Below, one piece after another: positions 43,944-56,148 of a DNA stretch of 64,000 nt. Both the position numbers and the translations under genes were made by a program. The notes under the pieces were generated by a model. It was given only the letters and a program-made list of their open reading frames with translations. It did not search any database and had not been told where the DNA came from. Every line of letters begins with the position of its first letter. Position 1 is the first letter of the stretch. The stretch is from Endomychus coccineus (lineage: Eukaryota; Arthropoda; Insecta; Coleoptera; Endomychidae), in assembly GCA_958510875.1 (NCBI GenBank), contig OY294069.1, forward strand, positions 179,100,868 through 179,164,867. The letters run 5' to 3'.

Positions 43944-45530
43944 TGTTAACTAAATTCTTATGAGTTTATTTTGTTTTATTTGTTATTAATAATTATATTT
44001 TGATTCTACCGGCTAGCTTTTTATCTTTTTAATTTGATTATATTTGAACTTTGAATTAATGTTTATGAAGTTTTGAAGTTTATCTGAAGTTTATCTATAG
44101 AATAATTTTATATGGAATTAAACACAATGCTCTTTGATTTCACAATATTTAATTTCTATGACTCTTATTCTTATCTCGGGTAATTCAATTTTATGTTTAC
44201 AAAATCTATGACATAACCTTAAAATCACTTTTACAACTAATATTTGTTTATACTGTTATAATCAACAATCTTCCTTTTACTTTACAGATAATACGGATAA
44301 TATGATGTAGAAATTATAAACAAACTTACGTTTAGATAATATCCAAAAGTGTGTTTAACAATAACTTCTTTTATAATTTCGTTGATTCACTTTTTACACA
44401 ATACTATGCTATTTCACGATAATCACAGGTAACTAATTTTGGTTACTTCTTCTTGAGAATCAGGAACTGTTGATAATACTTTGTTTTATTCTTTTAGATA
44501 AGACATAAAACTTTTCGATGCTTTATTGAAATTATATTGAAGAATGGCAATCGTTGGATACTTCTTATAAATTGGAGGTTATTACAACCTTTTACTTGAT
44601 TTAGATACTTGGAACACTCGTTGACTTTTAATAAATTTTATTAACTTCGGTTATTTGGAACTTATCGAAGTTTGGAACACTTGCGTTCACTGATGTTTAT
44701 TTTTATAAACTTAGGTTAGAAAATTTTGGTGAGTTTCCAGAGAAGAACAGTCTCTACTTGGATATTAATGCAAACCCAACTTGGCTTTACTTTCAGACCC
44801 TTTTATAGGCCTCCAAAACCGACGCCAAGCATTTTCAAAATTAACCAATGAGGTGTTTACTTTTCATATCAAGAATGCCAAGTTAATTGTTGTTAAACTG
44901 ACACAAGTACTCATTGTTACCAGACTGACACTAGAAATTCGTCTCGACCAATCAGAATTTAGTATAATATAATTTTTGAATAATTGGAGATTTTCAACTT
45001 ATTTTAATTGATAGTGATTCCTTCTTTTTAAATTAATATTGCCTACATTTTTCCCCACACTTTGGTATAATATAACCTATGATTGGGTTATTATTAATAT
45101 GATTATTCCCATATTTATGGTTTTCTTGACAGTTACTTATTCTTAAATCTAATACATACTATATTATATCAATAACATTCTTTTAACATTACATAACTCA
45201 AATTTACTAATCCTAACTTATATCTATAACATTATTCAATGTTTTGTACTATCTCATGATAGTTTTGTAATCACTTTAATTATGATTTCTGCCTTCGTTA
45301 CACAGTACGTTTCTTCACTTTCACTGAAGTTCTTGTTTATCACTTCTTATTCTATTACATTGTTGTTTATTATGTTTTACATTGTTAATTTTAATATCCT
45401 AACTATTATTTAGCTTTTACTATTGTTTTTAATTCCATATAAATATCTTTTATTTGATCTTTTCTGATTTTCAAAGTTCGGTAAGTTATTATTTTTAAAT
45501 TTTTATTGTTTATGAAATGAAATCATAACA
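43944..45530 (-). mobile_element. Solo LTR (1587 bp) with ATAT target duplication
   Basis: It runs from TGTTAACTAA (complement of the LTR 3' end) to ATCATAACA (complement of the 5' end) and is flanked by ATAT on both sides, a 4-bp duplication typical of Gypsy-type integrases. Sequence agrees closely with 15560-17076. The complemented TATA box (CCTTTTATAGG) lies near 44800. No internal region is present, so it is the product of recombination between two LTRs. Confidence 0.88.
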
Positions 45531-45564
45531 ATATAGATATATGTGTCTGTGTTCACAGTCGATT

Positions 45565-45625
45565 GATAGTGTCCAATGGTTGAGGCATTGGACTAGGTTG
45601 ACATGATTCTCAGCTGATCGTACAG
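45565..45625 (+). repeat. tRNA-like A-box segment
   Basis: TAGTGTCCAATGGTTGAGGCATTGGACTAGGTTGACATGATTCTCAGC resembles the 5' half of a tRNA-derived SINE (A box TCCAATGGTTGAGGC). No B box follows, so it is at best a broken SINE head. Confidence 0.35.
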
Positions 45626-45692
45626 TGTATAATTTTGAATATGTGATGTTGATTGATAAGACTATATCAATTTCAGAGGATATATATGTACA

Positions 45693-46104
45693 TATACAGG
45701 ATGTCCCAGGTTTTAGCAGCAGAATTTCAATAGTAGATAGAAAATTCTATTTTGCTTGTTTATTATTCGTACATACGCTTAATTTTTGAGATATAGGGTG
45801 TTGATTCTTATAAAAAATTTCTTAATTTTGGTTCTTCGAAGATAATTAAGTAGCTTCAATGAAATTTGGTACCGTGGATGCGTAGATAGGTTACCACATT
45901 TGCACATAATTTCAGACCGGTATTACGTCCAGTGACGTAGATATAGGTATTTAGTAACAATAAATCGACCCGAAAAGTGCCACTGGGCGTAATACCGGTC
46001 TGAAATTATGTGCAAATGTGGTAACACCCTGTATTTTTTATCAAAATCATATTTTCTATCGACTGTTGAAAGTTCTACTACTGAAACCTGGAACACCCTG
46101 TATA
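45693..46104. mobile_element. MITE with TATACAGGRTGTYCCAGGTTT ends and an inner palindrome
   Basis: The ends TATACAGGATGTCCCAGGTTT and AAACCTGGAACACCCTGTATA are complementary with two differences, with TA at each edge. A second, inner inverted repeat (TTACCACATTTGCACATAATTT... at about 45890-45938) pairs with 45980-46022 almost exactly over 40 bases. No coding sequence. Confidence 0.8.
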
Positions 46105-48114
46105 TATACTTTGATACGATTTTTTCATACTTTAAATGTTAGACAGCGGTGGAATGATTTATTTATTTATATTTATAGTAATATGATGACACTTTTGAGC
46201 CAAAAATGTTTCTGTAACTGAATAAAATCTGGGTATAAAAACATTGTACACGAAACACAAATGCTTTAAATTAGAATATGATTATTCCGATAACAGTTTG
46301 CGAGTCTGTTGGGGCTAATGGAACTGTTAAATGGGTCGAGTCATCGAAGATGTCAGACAGCTAATATTTGCAATACACAGTGTACGTAAATGAAAATGAT
46401 ATGCAAATATTATAAGATGACATTATTAATACATCCTTGTATTACCCGAATCGAATATCTACTGAAACTTATTTTATTGGGCGAAATTATCCTTTTATTG
46501 GATCAACAAGTGATTTCCGTGATCCTCCTCTCTCACGAATTAACAACGTGAAATACATTTCCGTTTTAGATGACGTTAAAAAACTACTGCAATTATACCC
46601 AAATTTTGGATTTTAAAACAAACAGTTATGTGTCGCGTCGCCGGCAACAGTTGTACCAAGATTGTTAGTTTGGTCGTTACCTATCGATTAAGGGTACTAA
46701 AAAAAGTGGTGAAACACTTGGGGGGGGGGGATAGTATGGCCCCAAACATGCAGAAACTTCCAACTCTCTCGATAACCCCCATAATTGGTTGCTGCAGTTC
46801 ATTTACAGGTATAGCGTATACTAAAGTCTCAAATACCTCTAAAGAAAGAAATCAAGTGGTAATAGTCAGGCGATCTTGCCGGCCATAACACAGGTGCATC
46901 TTTTTCTGAAAACCTTCGTTCAAAAGTTCCGGGTAAATATTGTCTAGTGACAATTAAAAAATACACAGGTATTGCATCGTAATCCTACTTAACTGACGGA
47001 CGCTGTGATTGGGATGAGCGTCACCATGAAAGCTTCTATGGCATATTACCACTATCATAGTAGGTTCCTACTTCAAATGTATTTCAATAACTCATTCTTA
47101 ATGGCATAACAAAAATGCATAAAGCTTTACACTAACCACAAACTGCTTGTATGACAAAACATGTTGATTACGATACGAAAAGGAATGTTTCGCTAAGGAA
47201 AAATAGAGATAAAAGTCCGTGTTTATTAAGAGTTTTCCGCATATTTTGGGCCATAATGTCCCCCTCATCACAAGTTCGTGAGGTCTTTTTTTTAACACGT
47301 TTTATATCATACTTACTGCTATAATACAGGCGCTACTATTGTTGGAATCATCTCTTGTACTATTATGCTCGTCTTCTGTTTATCCACACCTTCATGTTGA
47401 TGAAAAATCTACCCCTTCCAAAACACGACTAAATCAGTGCCTATTACTAGATGAAACGTACTTTCGTATTCTATGTTGTGTAAAAATGATCGAATGTTGC
47501 ACTATGAATGCCTAGCTCGGACCTTGCAATCTACTTGTTTATTCGATCAATGACGCGACCACGCAATAATGAATCTTAAGTAGTTCCATAACTTATTACC
47601 AGCAAGATTCACTATAGATTTTTGTCGTAAAAGGAAATGTGAGAAGTTCATGTAAATCAAAACGCGGTAGCGAAAGAATGTTCATTTATTTTTCAGGAAA
47701 TCCAATATAGGAAGTACTTATGTTGTACCTCTACATACTTTTTTTTTGTATTCCAAGCGCGACAATGTCAAGCTGATGATCATACTAGAAATTTGTTCAG
47801 GGTTTCTAGGTAAATTGTGTTGTTTACAGATTCGAGCATTTCAATGTATTTGTAAATTTAATAATGTTATTTTATTATTCGTTACCAAATTTACTGTATT
47901 AACCACATTTATAACGCTACATACTTCATTAACATAACAGGAAAAGCTTTTCGGTCACGTTCATTCTAAAGAAATGGATTAAATTTGTTACATTGCGAGT
48001 TATTCATAGCAAACAAGGTGTATCAAGGCAAGTGAACATCGCCTTACTTGTATATTTGTGGATGTCATACAATTTCCAAGTTTAAAATATCAACGGGCTT
48101 CCACCCAAATCAAC
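46105..48114. other. Gene-poor stretch
   Basis: Nothing recognisable. A G10 run lies near 46720-46730, inside the unsupported frame 46628-46888. Confidence 0.45.
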
Positions 48115-48400
48115 CAAATCGTTCTACAATAACAACAATGAAAACATTTATTGAAGTAAATTTAAATTCACAACTTCAACAGCTTATAACAAACGGCGAT
48201 GTTATCTAGGGGTTAGTATTCTCGGCTCCCAATCAGTAGACTTGGGTTCGATTCCCACAAACGGAAAATATGTTTTGTACATTTTCTGAAAAACATTATT
48301 AATCTCAATATTATTTAGTTGTGTAAATATAATGAAATAAATAATTCATTTCATTAGCTCCACATAAATGCTAAGAGTTATAGAGTGTGAAATCCTAATT
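48115..48400 (+). mobile_element. tRNA-derived SINE, copy 2
   Basis: GTTATCTAGGGGTTAGTA (48201-48218) stands for the A box and GGTTCGATTCC (48245-48255) is a perfect B box. The tRNA-like core CGGCGATGTTATCTAGGGGT... and both flanks match the - strand copy at 39636-39855. The tail ends AATGAAATAAATAATTCATTTC. It is more tRNA-like than copy 1. Confidence 0.78.
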
Positions 48401-48807
48401 ATATAAAAAGCAGTAACCAAAGAAAAAGATTCAAGCACCAACACATTTCTAGTTTCAGTTTTCATTCATTATACTCTTCACAGACGGAGTCCGAAGAGTA
48501 TATTTGATTTACTCAAGAAAATCATTAAAAAAAATCCTAGAGCAAAAATTCCTTCACCGTCATGGAATGCTTGTCTGCATGATAACACAAAAACGAAAAG
48601 TTGAAAATTAAAAATAATCATAACTCCCAAAGTATACATTGAATCGATTCTAATCGTTCACAGTGAATTTTAGCTACTTTAAAACTACTTTCACCCATGT
48701 GACATCGAAAAAGAACAACAACAAGAACGTGAACTTCAATTTACATCGTACTTTAACTTTTTTTATCATTCTATCATCTATAATTACCAGTTTTATTTCA
48801 ATATCCT

Positions 48808-49426
48808 TAGTGCATTCAAATTGGACCCGTAAATCCTTGAGAATGTAACAATTTGAAATTTTATGTTTGCATTTAAAGACCATAATAGAAATAAAATCGT
48901 ACTCAGGATGCCAACTTTATCCGAAAACGACTATAAACTAGACATTTTGGGCAAATTCGTACATTTATAAAAAAATGTAATTTGTTTATAACAAATTAAC
49001 AAATTTGTGGGTATACATTCGACGATATTGACGATAAAATCGAACTCAGAATGCCAAGATTATGCGAAATCGACCCTAAAGTCAGAGTTTTGGTCGAATA
49101 CATCTATTTGTTATTATAAATGAATGGTTTATAACAAACGAAGTTAATTAAAATATTTGTTTTACTAGTTTCATATGTTCACTGACCAAAAATAGTCTTT
49201 ACCCGATCAAAAATGGTCAAATTTAGCATTATTATGTAATCTCAAAAATGAGCTGAATAAATTATTTATTGTTTATAAACAATATAAACAATTTGCTCAA
49301 CTATCTATGGGGTAGACTTTGTTTCTGATAACATTCTGAAGGAAATGCACTTTGTCTCATCAAAATCGACCCTTTTCCAAAGTATTTACGGGTTTGACTT
49401 ATTTTTATACTCATTTGACTGCACTA
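48808..49426. mobile_element. MITE with TAGTGCAGTCAAATG ends
   Basis: It begins TAGTGCATTCAAATTGGACC and ends in the complement of TAGTGCAGTCAAATGAGTAT. Inner blocks (AACCCGTAAATCCTTG..., ATCGATTTTGATGGGACAAAGTGC) recur at 34595-34665, 57790-57875 and, as a trace, 17150-17200. Two diverged units of about 140 bases (AAAATCG-ACTCAG-ATGCCAA) repeat inside it. No ORF. Confidence 0.75.
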
Positions 49427-50048
49427 CTTTCGTTGATCTTAAAATCTAAACCAACGACATAAAGTGACAGAATCCTAGTAACTCAGCAAGGTGACTGTAC
49501 TAACTCCTCCAGAAGCCGTAAGTAAATTCTGCACGTGTGGTATACCTGAAACGGGAATGACTATGAATTTTAACCAGACGAACTAATCATAAATCAAAAC
49601 TAATATAAACAGTTCATGGTTAACTGCTTGCGTTGGGATTGAATCTACGAATCCTGGTAACTGGTGTTTGTATCGTTTTAGTTATTTTATACGGATATAG
49701 ATTTGCCGATAAGGAAAGCGTTAAGCTCCGCGTCGGTGAAATAAGTAATCTTTACCTTGCGTGTGTTGGCTGTAATCACTTATTTAATTGGAGCACATTT
49801 AGACAGGAACAAAGCGTTCAACTCCGGGCAATTCTCAGGACTTTCTTACGAGCATATAGTGATGGCAAATTTATATATTGGTAAGAATATTGGGTAATTT
49901 CCGGTAATTCAGAAAATGCAGTGAAACTCAAACTACTCATATGTTTGATCTAATTCTTTGACAGTTTATGGTAATGAATTGTTTCTAAACTATTTTTTGA
50001 AGCAAAATATATAAATTAATTTTTTTTTGTTGTGATTTGTGAACAAAC
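49427..50048. other. Unassigned stretch
   Basis: No recognisable gene; the frame at 49633-49884 is unsupported. Confidence 0.4.
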
Positions 50049-50225
50049 GTTATTTTACGAAAAGTCCCTGAGAAATGTTACAGATGGCGTCACAATCGAA
50101 AATCCCATGTTGGATTTGTGATGTACCATCTTTGACTAGAACACATTACAATTTTCAGACTGGTATGTTATTCATTTGTGAAACAAATAATACTCAGTAT
50201 TAATTGAGATCGTCAAATTATTAAG
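50049..50225 (+). mobile_element. mariner 5' noncoding fragment
   Basis: TTTGTGATGTACCAT-TTTGACTAGAACACATTACAATTTTCA matches 25318-25360, the segment between the mariner left end and its coding region. The downstream transposase fragment at 51776-51900 has the same orientation, so both may be parts of one mariner split by the 50550-51760 palindrome. Confidence 0.65.
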
Positions 50226-50549
50226 ACGGAATGAGCCTAGCGAGCGAAGTCGTTTCTTGATTGAGTAGGGTTATTTATCAAATGTATGTTCTCGTATAGT
50301 GGCCAAATGATAAATGCAATACACTTGAAAGTTTGAAACAAACAAGGTATGATGCTAGAAATCTACTGCTATAAGAATTCAATGTCGTACCTTAAGCCGT
50401 TTTCGAGTTATCGAGCAAAGCGATCCGTCTAAGTATTCGACGCTATTTGCATTGTTTCACGCACTGTTCGGTGCGATAACTAACTGGTTGATAAGCTCGC
50501 GCGCTCCTCATCAAATTGTGCGAAAGACACCATGATACTCTAGGACGCA

Positions 50550-51760
50550 GAGCGATATTGATGGTCTGAACATTAACCCAATGGCACTATGGTTTATCGT
50601 CAGAGTACGGTTCAATGACCAATTCATCTCAAACCGAATTTTCGCCGACTGGCAGATCTCGAGATACAGCCCTTGCAAATTTTTTATTTTTTGACTGAAG
50701 GTTAACCCTTTTAAAGTTTCGGTTACTTGGAAAGCATGCCATTCTTATACACTTCCACCTTGTGCCATCATTTTTTATCGTGTCCGTTTATCAGGCTGAT
50801 CAGTTAAAATTGGACCAAAAATGAACTGCAAGTTAACCCTCCCAAATCTAGTGGAAAATGTTCATTGGTGTTGGCAATTGTTAAAATACCCTATGCCATC
50901 AGAAGTTATCGGTCCATTTCCGAGTAATTGACCATTATTTGAACCAAAAATGTTTCTTTTTTTCATTTTGTGAATAAAACTTGCGGGTTACAAGGTAACA
51001 TGATGGCACCATGTTGAGTAACTTTATTGGAGGTCAAATAAAGTATTAAAATTATTGCCATGACTCCTTGCCTATTTCAATCCCCCAAAACTCCCTAAAA
51101 TTATCCGGCAAAATAAAAAAATACAAAAAAGAGCCGTTTCGATTTTAAACCCAGCCAGAGTCTCAATAATTGACTAATTTATCATAAAATTGGTCATATT
51201 ATCATATGATTCATATTTTTTTGGGGATGATTTTAGAGAGTTTTGGGGGGTTGAAATAGGCAAGGAGTGATGGCAATAATTTCAACACTTTATTTGACCT
51301 CCAATAAAGTTATTCAACATGGTACCATCATGTTACCTTTTAATCCGCAAGGTTTAGCCACAAAATGAGAAAAAATAATGGCCAATTACTCGGAAATGGA
51401 CCGATAACTTTTGATGGCGTAAGGTATGTTAACAATTGCCAACACCAATGAACATTTTCCACCAGGTTTGGGAGGGTTAACTTGCAGTTCATTCTCGCTC
51501 CAATTTTAACTGGTCGGCCTGATAAACGGACACGATAAAAAATGATTTCACATGGTGGAAGTGTATAAGAATGGTACGCTTTTCAAGTAACTGCAACTTG
51601 GAAAGGGTTAACCTCCAGTCAAAAAAAAAATGCGGATGCTGTATTTCGAGATCTAGCAGCCGGCGAAAACTCGGTCTGTGAGATGAATTGGTCATTGCAC
51701 CGTCCTCTAACGATAAACCATGTTGCAATCGGGTTAATGTTCAGACCATCAATATCGCTC
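50550..51760. repeat. 1.2-kb palindromic element, two ~550-bp arms around a ~115-base spacer
   Basis: GAGCGATATTGATGGTCTGA at 50550 is complemented at 51760, and pairing can be followed inward (GTGTTGGCAATTGTTAA, TAACTTTATTGGAGGTCAAA, CCCCCCAAAACTC) to about 51106 and 51224. Divergence between arms is moderate. No recognised protein; the - frame at 51619-51819 and its mirror are the same arm. It resembles a foldback element of unknown class. Confidence 0.85.
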
Positions 51761-51775
51761 TGGCTCCAGATTGTT

Positions 51776-51900
51776 GCCGCATTTGCTCTCTGTTGACAAT
51801 AAGCACGACCGTGTGACAATGGCGATGTTCAAGCGCGATAAGAAGGACTTTTTGCGCTGTTTCGTAGCCGTCGACGAAACATGGATACATCAAAAGTGAT
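51776..51900 (+). mobile_element. mariner transposase fragment with VDETW
   Basis: The + strand reads SVDNKHDRVTMAMFKRDKKD then FLRCFVAVDETWIHQK followed by a stop. LTVDxKHxRV, F.R....FLRRFVTVDETWIH is a hallmark of mariner transposases, and VDETW carries the first catalytic Asp, intact here. Nothing downstream matches the transposase. Confidence 0.82.
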
Positions 51901-52030
51901 AAACTTTTTTGGGAAATGGTGTCACCTGAATTTAAAATATGTTCTGTTAATGCTGATGGTTTAGAATCAATGTTTGCATTATCAACCACAAATAGTATTG
52001 GAACAGGCACATTTTGACTTATGATTTAGT

Positions 52031-52081
52031 TTACTCTGATGATGGCTACTCGGTATCTAAAAGGTGCTTTAATTTTAGTGG
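52031..52081 (+). ncRNA. Hammerhead-like fold, second repeat family, copy C
   Basis: UUACU, CUGAUGA (52036-52042), U, GGCUAC...GGUAUC, AAAAGG in place of GAAA, and UUUU-AGUGG (to 52081). It aligns with copies A and B. The GAAA element is lost. Confidence 0.3.
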
Positions 52082-52084
52082 ATA

Positions 52085-52930
52085 ATGGTGATTAATTCGT
52101 TCCTTTTAGTATAATATAGGATATCAATTAAAGGGGACGTTAAGAATGATGTGAGAATCTATGAGAACAAGTTTTCAAACTAAATTATCTTACAAACCTG
52201 TAGTAGGTATTTGTGCATAAAAACAAAGGTTCCTTTCATTCTGATTACATAATTTATTATTAACGTCAAAAATATCAGCAACACAAATATTTGAATCACC
52301 GACACAACTAAAAGTTAGCTTAATAATTTCCATGATCTGATTTGGTTGGTTCATTTTATTATTCACGAAATTAACATTTCATCGTGTAGCTTAATTAACA
52401 TTTTAATAATTGTGTAAGGTCACCCATAAATGCGAATAATATAAGGCCGATTTCGAACGAATGAGTCATTTAAATTTTATTAGAAACTATTTTACGTGAA
52501 TTGCGACTTATTTAGTTTCCGTGAACTTCTATTTTAGTGGGTCAAGTCCCATCAGTTTAATTAATTTATTTGATATTCCATATTCCACCTATTTTCATAA
52601 GTTACGTGATATCTGTTTATGCATTGTTTCGTAATTATGTATCCTGCACGTTTCTTAATTATTGTGCGGTGCCTGGCTGCATAATCATTAAAGCAAATTG
52701 AAAAAATTGGGCTTCAGTCGACAATTATTTATCAATTTCATGATTCTTTGATTGTTTAATGAATGATTCACGGAATACGATTATGTTGCTTATAACATTT
52801 ACTACGAAATTGAAAGTGAGCAATATAACCAGAAACGTTTTATCCCATAGTTGCTGAGTTTTTAATGTTCAAAGTTCATAAGCTGAAAGTATGTGTGCAA
52901 AAGTCATATTTGTGTATGTATACCTTTTTT
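52085..52930. other. AT-rich stretch
   Basis: No recognisable gene or element. Confidence 0.45.
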
Positions 52931-53242
52931 TACATTAATACCTGTTCGGGGCTGCTGTGCGCTCCGACGACGTCGCAGCATAACCTAATCAGCTACTTCT
53001 CCTCGCCGGCCGATAAGTAGCTTCAGGTTCCCAAATCGTGTGTCCTAAGTAGTCTCAGTGAACTCAGAATGATCGCCTTTTGCATCCAGTCTATCTACGC
53101 CGAGTTTTCACGGAACGATGGAGTTCGAACGCAGTTAAGACCGAATTCCGCCCAAAACACCAATGATCAGAACAACTAATACGACCTTGTGGCCTGGGTA
53201 TGGCATCCGGAGCTCGAACATATTTTGATACCTTGTCCATTT

Positions 53243-53497
53243 TTACTCCTCTTTCAAGACTATGTTCTTCTCTGCCGGAGCAGAGAATTTGATGACATAC
53301 ATAGTCTTGGTTGGTTTATTGAGGAGAACAACGTCAGGCCTATTTGCTTTTATAAGCCCGACGACGGTAGGAAACGGGTAATTCCAGTAGATCTGACATT
53401 TTTCGTTTCCGACAACGGACTCAATATCTCCTGACATATAAAGCAGCACCTGCTCTTGGTCTATTCCGTACGAGTGCCTTAGATGGTAAAACAGCAT
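53243..53497 (-). pseudogene. R2/R4-like restriction-like endonuclease domain
   Basis: LLYMSGDIESVVGNEKCQIY then WNYPFPTVVGLIKANRPDVV, LLNKPTKTMYVIKFSAPAEK. The RPD followed by VI(E)FS.P matches the PD...(D/E)xK-like core of the endonuclease that nicks target DNA in R2/R4-type elements. The second acidic residue seems replaced (VIKF), so it is probably inactive. The frame starts inside the domain. Confidence 0.75.
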
Positions 53498-53578
53498 CCG
53501 CAGAGCTGCATTATGGCTAAGAGTGTACGCCGAGGCCGCTTTTTCCGGACATGCTGTGACAGCAGGTGGAAAAGCGTC

Positions 53579-54140
53579 TCAGGCGCGAGTCGAAAGGGCC
53601 TGCAGCTGACTCCAGGAAGTTGCACACCTATCATGTTGCGGCGATAGACCAAAGTGTTGATTACGCCATCTTGGCAAGCTGCGGTAAATCTCTATGTCTC
53701 TGATGTGAGCCCGGATGACTTTAATAGGTAGTAACTCGAGATAGCCCTCTAGTTGGCCTTCTCGACTGATGTGAAATTCGAGACCGTGTTCTTCCGCAAC
53801 TTTTTGTGCTGCTTTATCGATAAATGCCCCCACTCCGGCCAATTCTTGACTTTTGACAAGACACTGGAGGGGGTCCCAACTCCTAAGAACTTTACAAGCT
53901 CTACTCAGAACCATATTTCGATGCAGACTCTCCTACCTCCACGGTGACGTGGGAGATAAATGCGGAGAATGGACAACTTGGATGAAAACTGTGATGCATT
54001 TGCATCATTTTCCGGGTGTCTTTGTCAAGTCTATGCAGCTCATCGACCGTCCATTTCATCACTCTAAAAGATAGAAGCAGGACTGGAACGACAAGCATAT
54101 TCATTGCAGACATATTTACCTGGGGAGCGTCATTATTCAC
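53579..54140 (-). pseudogene. R2/R4-like element, thumb and connector
   Basis: In two frames: MNMLVVPVLLLSFRVMKWTV then DELHRLDKDTRKMMQMHHSF (54110-53980), and MVLSRACKVLRSWDPLQCLV then KSQELAGVGAFIDKAAQKVA (53914-53790). The same words occur on the + strand at 62190-62500, which confirms that they belong to one element family. Confidence 0.8.
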
Positions 54141-54616
54141 TGTTTTATTTCTAGATATCGATAGGTCTCTTTAGCATCAAGATGTTTAACGGCAAGCTGC
54201 GTATTCTCTTGCACTTCCGTAGATCGTCCTCTCCTCAAATGAAACACTGCTCTTTGGTCCATTCCCAACTCCATGCCTACGGTTCGTGTTTTTGAACCAC
54301 GTTGATAGCTTGATGGAGGTTTTTCTCTCCAGAGGCATTCAGTTTCAGATCCCATGTAAAATAAATGAGTTATCTGACGCCTCCGGTCGTTCGGTGGTCC
54401 AGAGTAATATCCACCAATCCGTTTTAATGCAATGGAGAGCGGCATCAGTGAGATGTTAAACAAGACGGAACTCAAGGAGTCTCCTTGAAAAATACCCCTC
54501 TTGAATGTTACCAATTCGAGAGCCATGAATGAATAGAAGAGGAAAACTGTCCATATCTTGACTGATGGCTCTAAAAGCGAATTCGGAACTGGTAGGATAT
54601 TTACTGCAAAGATCAA
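54137..54616 (-). pseudogene. R2/R4-like RT domain, motif C destroyed
   Basis: The frame contains VTFKRGIFQGDSLSSVLFNI then SLMPLSIAL (motif B, RGxxQGDSLS), and YSGPPNDRRRQITHLFYM where the catalytic xDD should follow; instead it reads GSETECLW. Downstream GMELGMDQRAVFHLRRGRST and DAKETYRYLEIKQ fit the RT thumb of this clade. The Asp-Asp pair is gone through a small frameshift, so the RT is dead. Confidence 0.85.
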
Positions 54617-54640
54617 AACCTACCCTTGACAACCCCCCTA

Positions 54641-56148
54641 AGGAGATATATGGGGAAAATCAATTCTGAACCATCTGCAAAGCCCCCACCATGCCTACTT
54701 TGGACGATCATGACCAGCATAAAGGCGACCCCTCCGAGTGATGTCTTGTTGGTTCAATACCTAGCGTGACTGGACTGCTAGAAACACACTGCGGAGATGT
54801 CCCCAATGGAGGGGGTACAATGGCCCTAATGAGAAGTTCGTACTCTGACCAATATGTACCCTCCTAACTCAATCCAGAATTTAGAATTAGAATATATTTG
54901 AATTGGACATTTGCTAATTATTGACCTTTTTTCAACTATTTGGAGTATATAATTTGACAGTAATTAAATGCGTTGTGCTATTAAACCTACCAATTGTGGT
55001 GTTGAACTTAATTGGAGTGTAGCCTTATTATACTCATCTTCTGCACAGCCTAAATTTTGAGGAAGCTGCGAACTCCAATAGAAAAATGTGTTCTATCAAG
55101 ACTCGTGGTGTGCCTGATGACAAAACGAGTGGCAACAGATGCTCTATGCATCTCACTGGTGGAGTTGGTACCGCAAGGCATTGAAGCAAGTATAATTATA
55201 GCTCAAGAGATGTTGAATCAAATGCCTTGCGATAGTCAATGCAGTCCATGGAAATGTTGCGTTTGTAGAGTATGGAGTCCTGAGTGATAGATCAATCTGT
55301 CACCAGATTCTCCTGGATGTCTAGTCCAGCGTGTTTACCAATTAATTGGTAAACCCACACCCCCAGGGTGGGTAGTGAGTGTTTCAAAAGCTCACTTTGT
55401 GAATAATATTCTTCCAAAATCGCAGCTCTGCACTTTTTGTTTATATTCTTCATAGAATGTTGATTTATTATCAAAATATATGTAATTTAATTGGACAAAT
55501 TATCGATACTCTAACTGCGTGATTTATGACTGAATTAATAAAATAGCTGCAACCACATTAAACCACCTAAACTAATACATTTCAATTATGTTAGGCAGTA
55601 AAACTAATTTAATGGCTTAATTTGATTCGGAATTAATGTTCTGTATACATTCAGAACTGCTTCCAGTGTCGTACATATATTTATAGAAATATTGATGAAC
55701 ATGTCGCCAGGTTTACTTTCGTCATAACCGAAATCTCACAAAATTATAGGCGACATTGTCAAGTATAGTAATTAATGATAATTAAAGATGTGCAATTACG
55801 TAAACTCGTTGTTAGAAAGTGAGAGTATTCTGTGTGTACGCTGATAGTTTGGCAACAGTTATAACTACATGACATAAATAACACGTTCTATTAATTATGT
55901 TTATTAGCAAACCCTGTACATGTGTATATCTTGTACCAATGTATAGGCAGATTTGATTTACGATTGACCGTTCGCATACGTTTTCTATTCATTGAAACTT
56001 GAATTATAATTGTTGAGCTTTAAAACTAATTTGTACAAATTAATCACAAAAAGAAACGAACCCCTCCTCCATTTAGCCTGACAATCCGACTTATATGAAG
56101 CAAATCGATCCTTTCTTCTCGTAATACTTTGTCCCCAATTCCTCGTAC
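54641..56148. other. Unassigned stretch
   Basis: 54641-54880 is GC-richer and may be more upstream RT sequence too decayed to read. The remainder has no recognisable gene; the frame at 55057-55287 is unsupported. Confidence 0.4.

Larger units (their letters stand above)
52935..54640 (-). mobile_element. RLE-type (R2/R4-like) non-LTR retrotransposon, 3' half, broken
   Basis: The - strand holds, in order, RT motif B (54480), the RT thumb (54080-53950), a connector (53910-53600) and a restriction-like endonuclease (53500-53240), then a GC-richer 3' noncoding end to 52935. RT followed by a C-terminal endonuclease of this type is the R2/R4/NeSL architecture, unlike the R1-type copies elsewhere in the window. 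The element is split by several frameshifts. A second copy, + strand, lies at 62050-62610. Confidence 0.85.
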
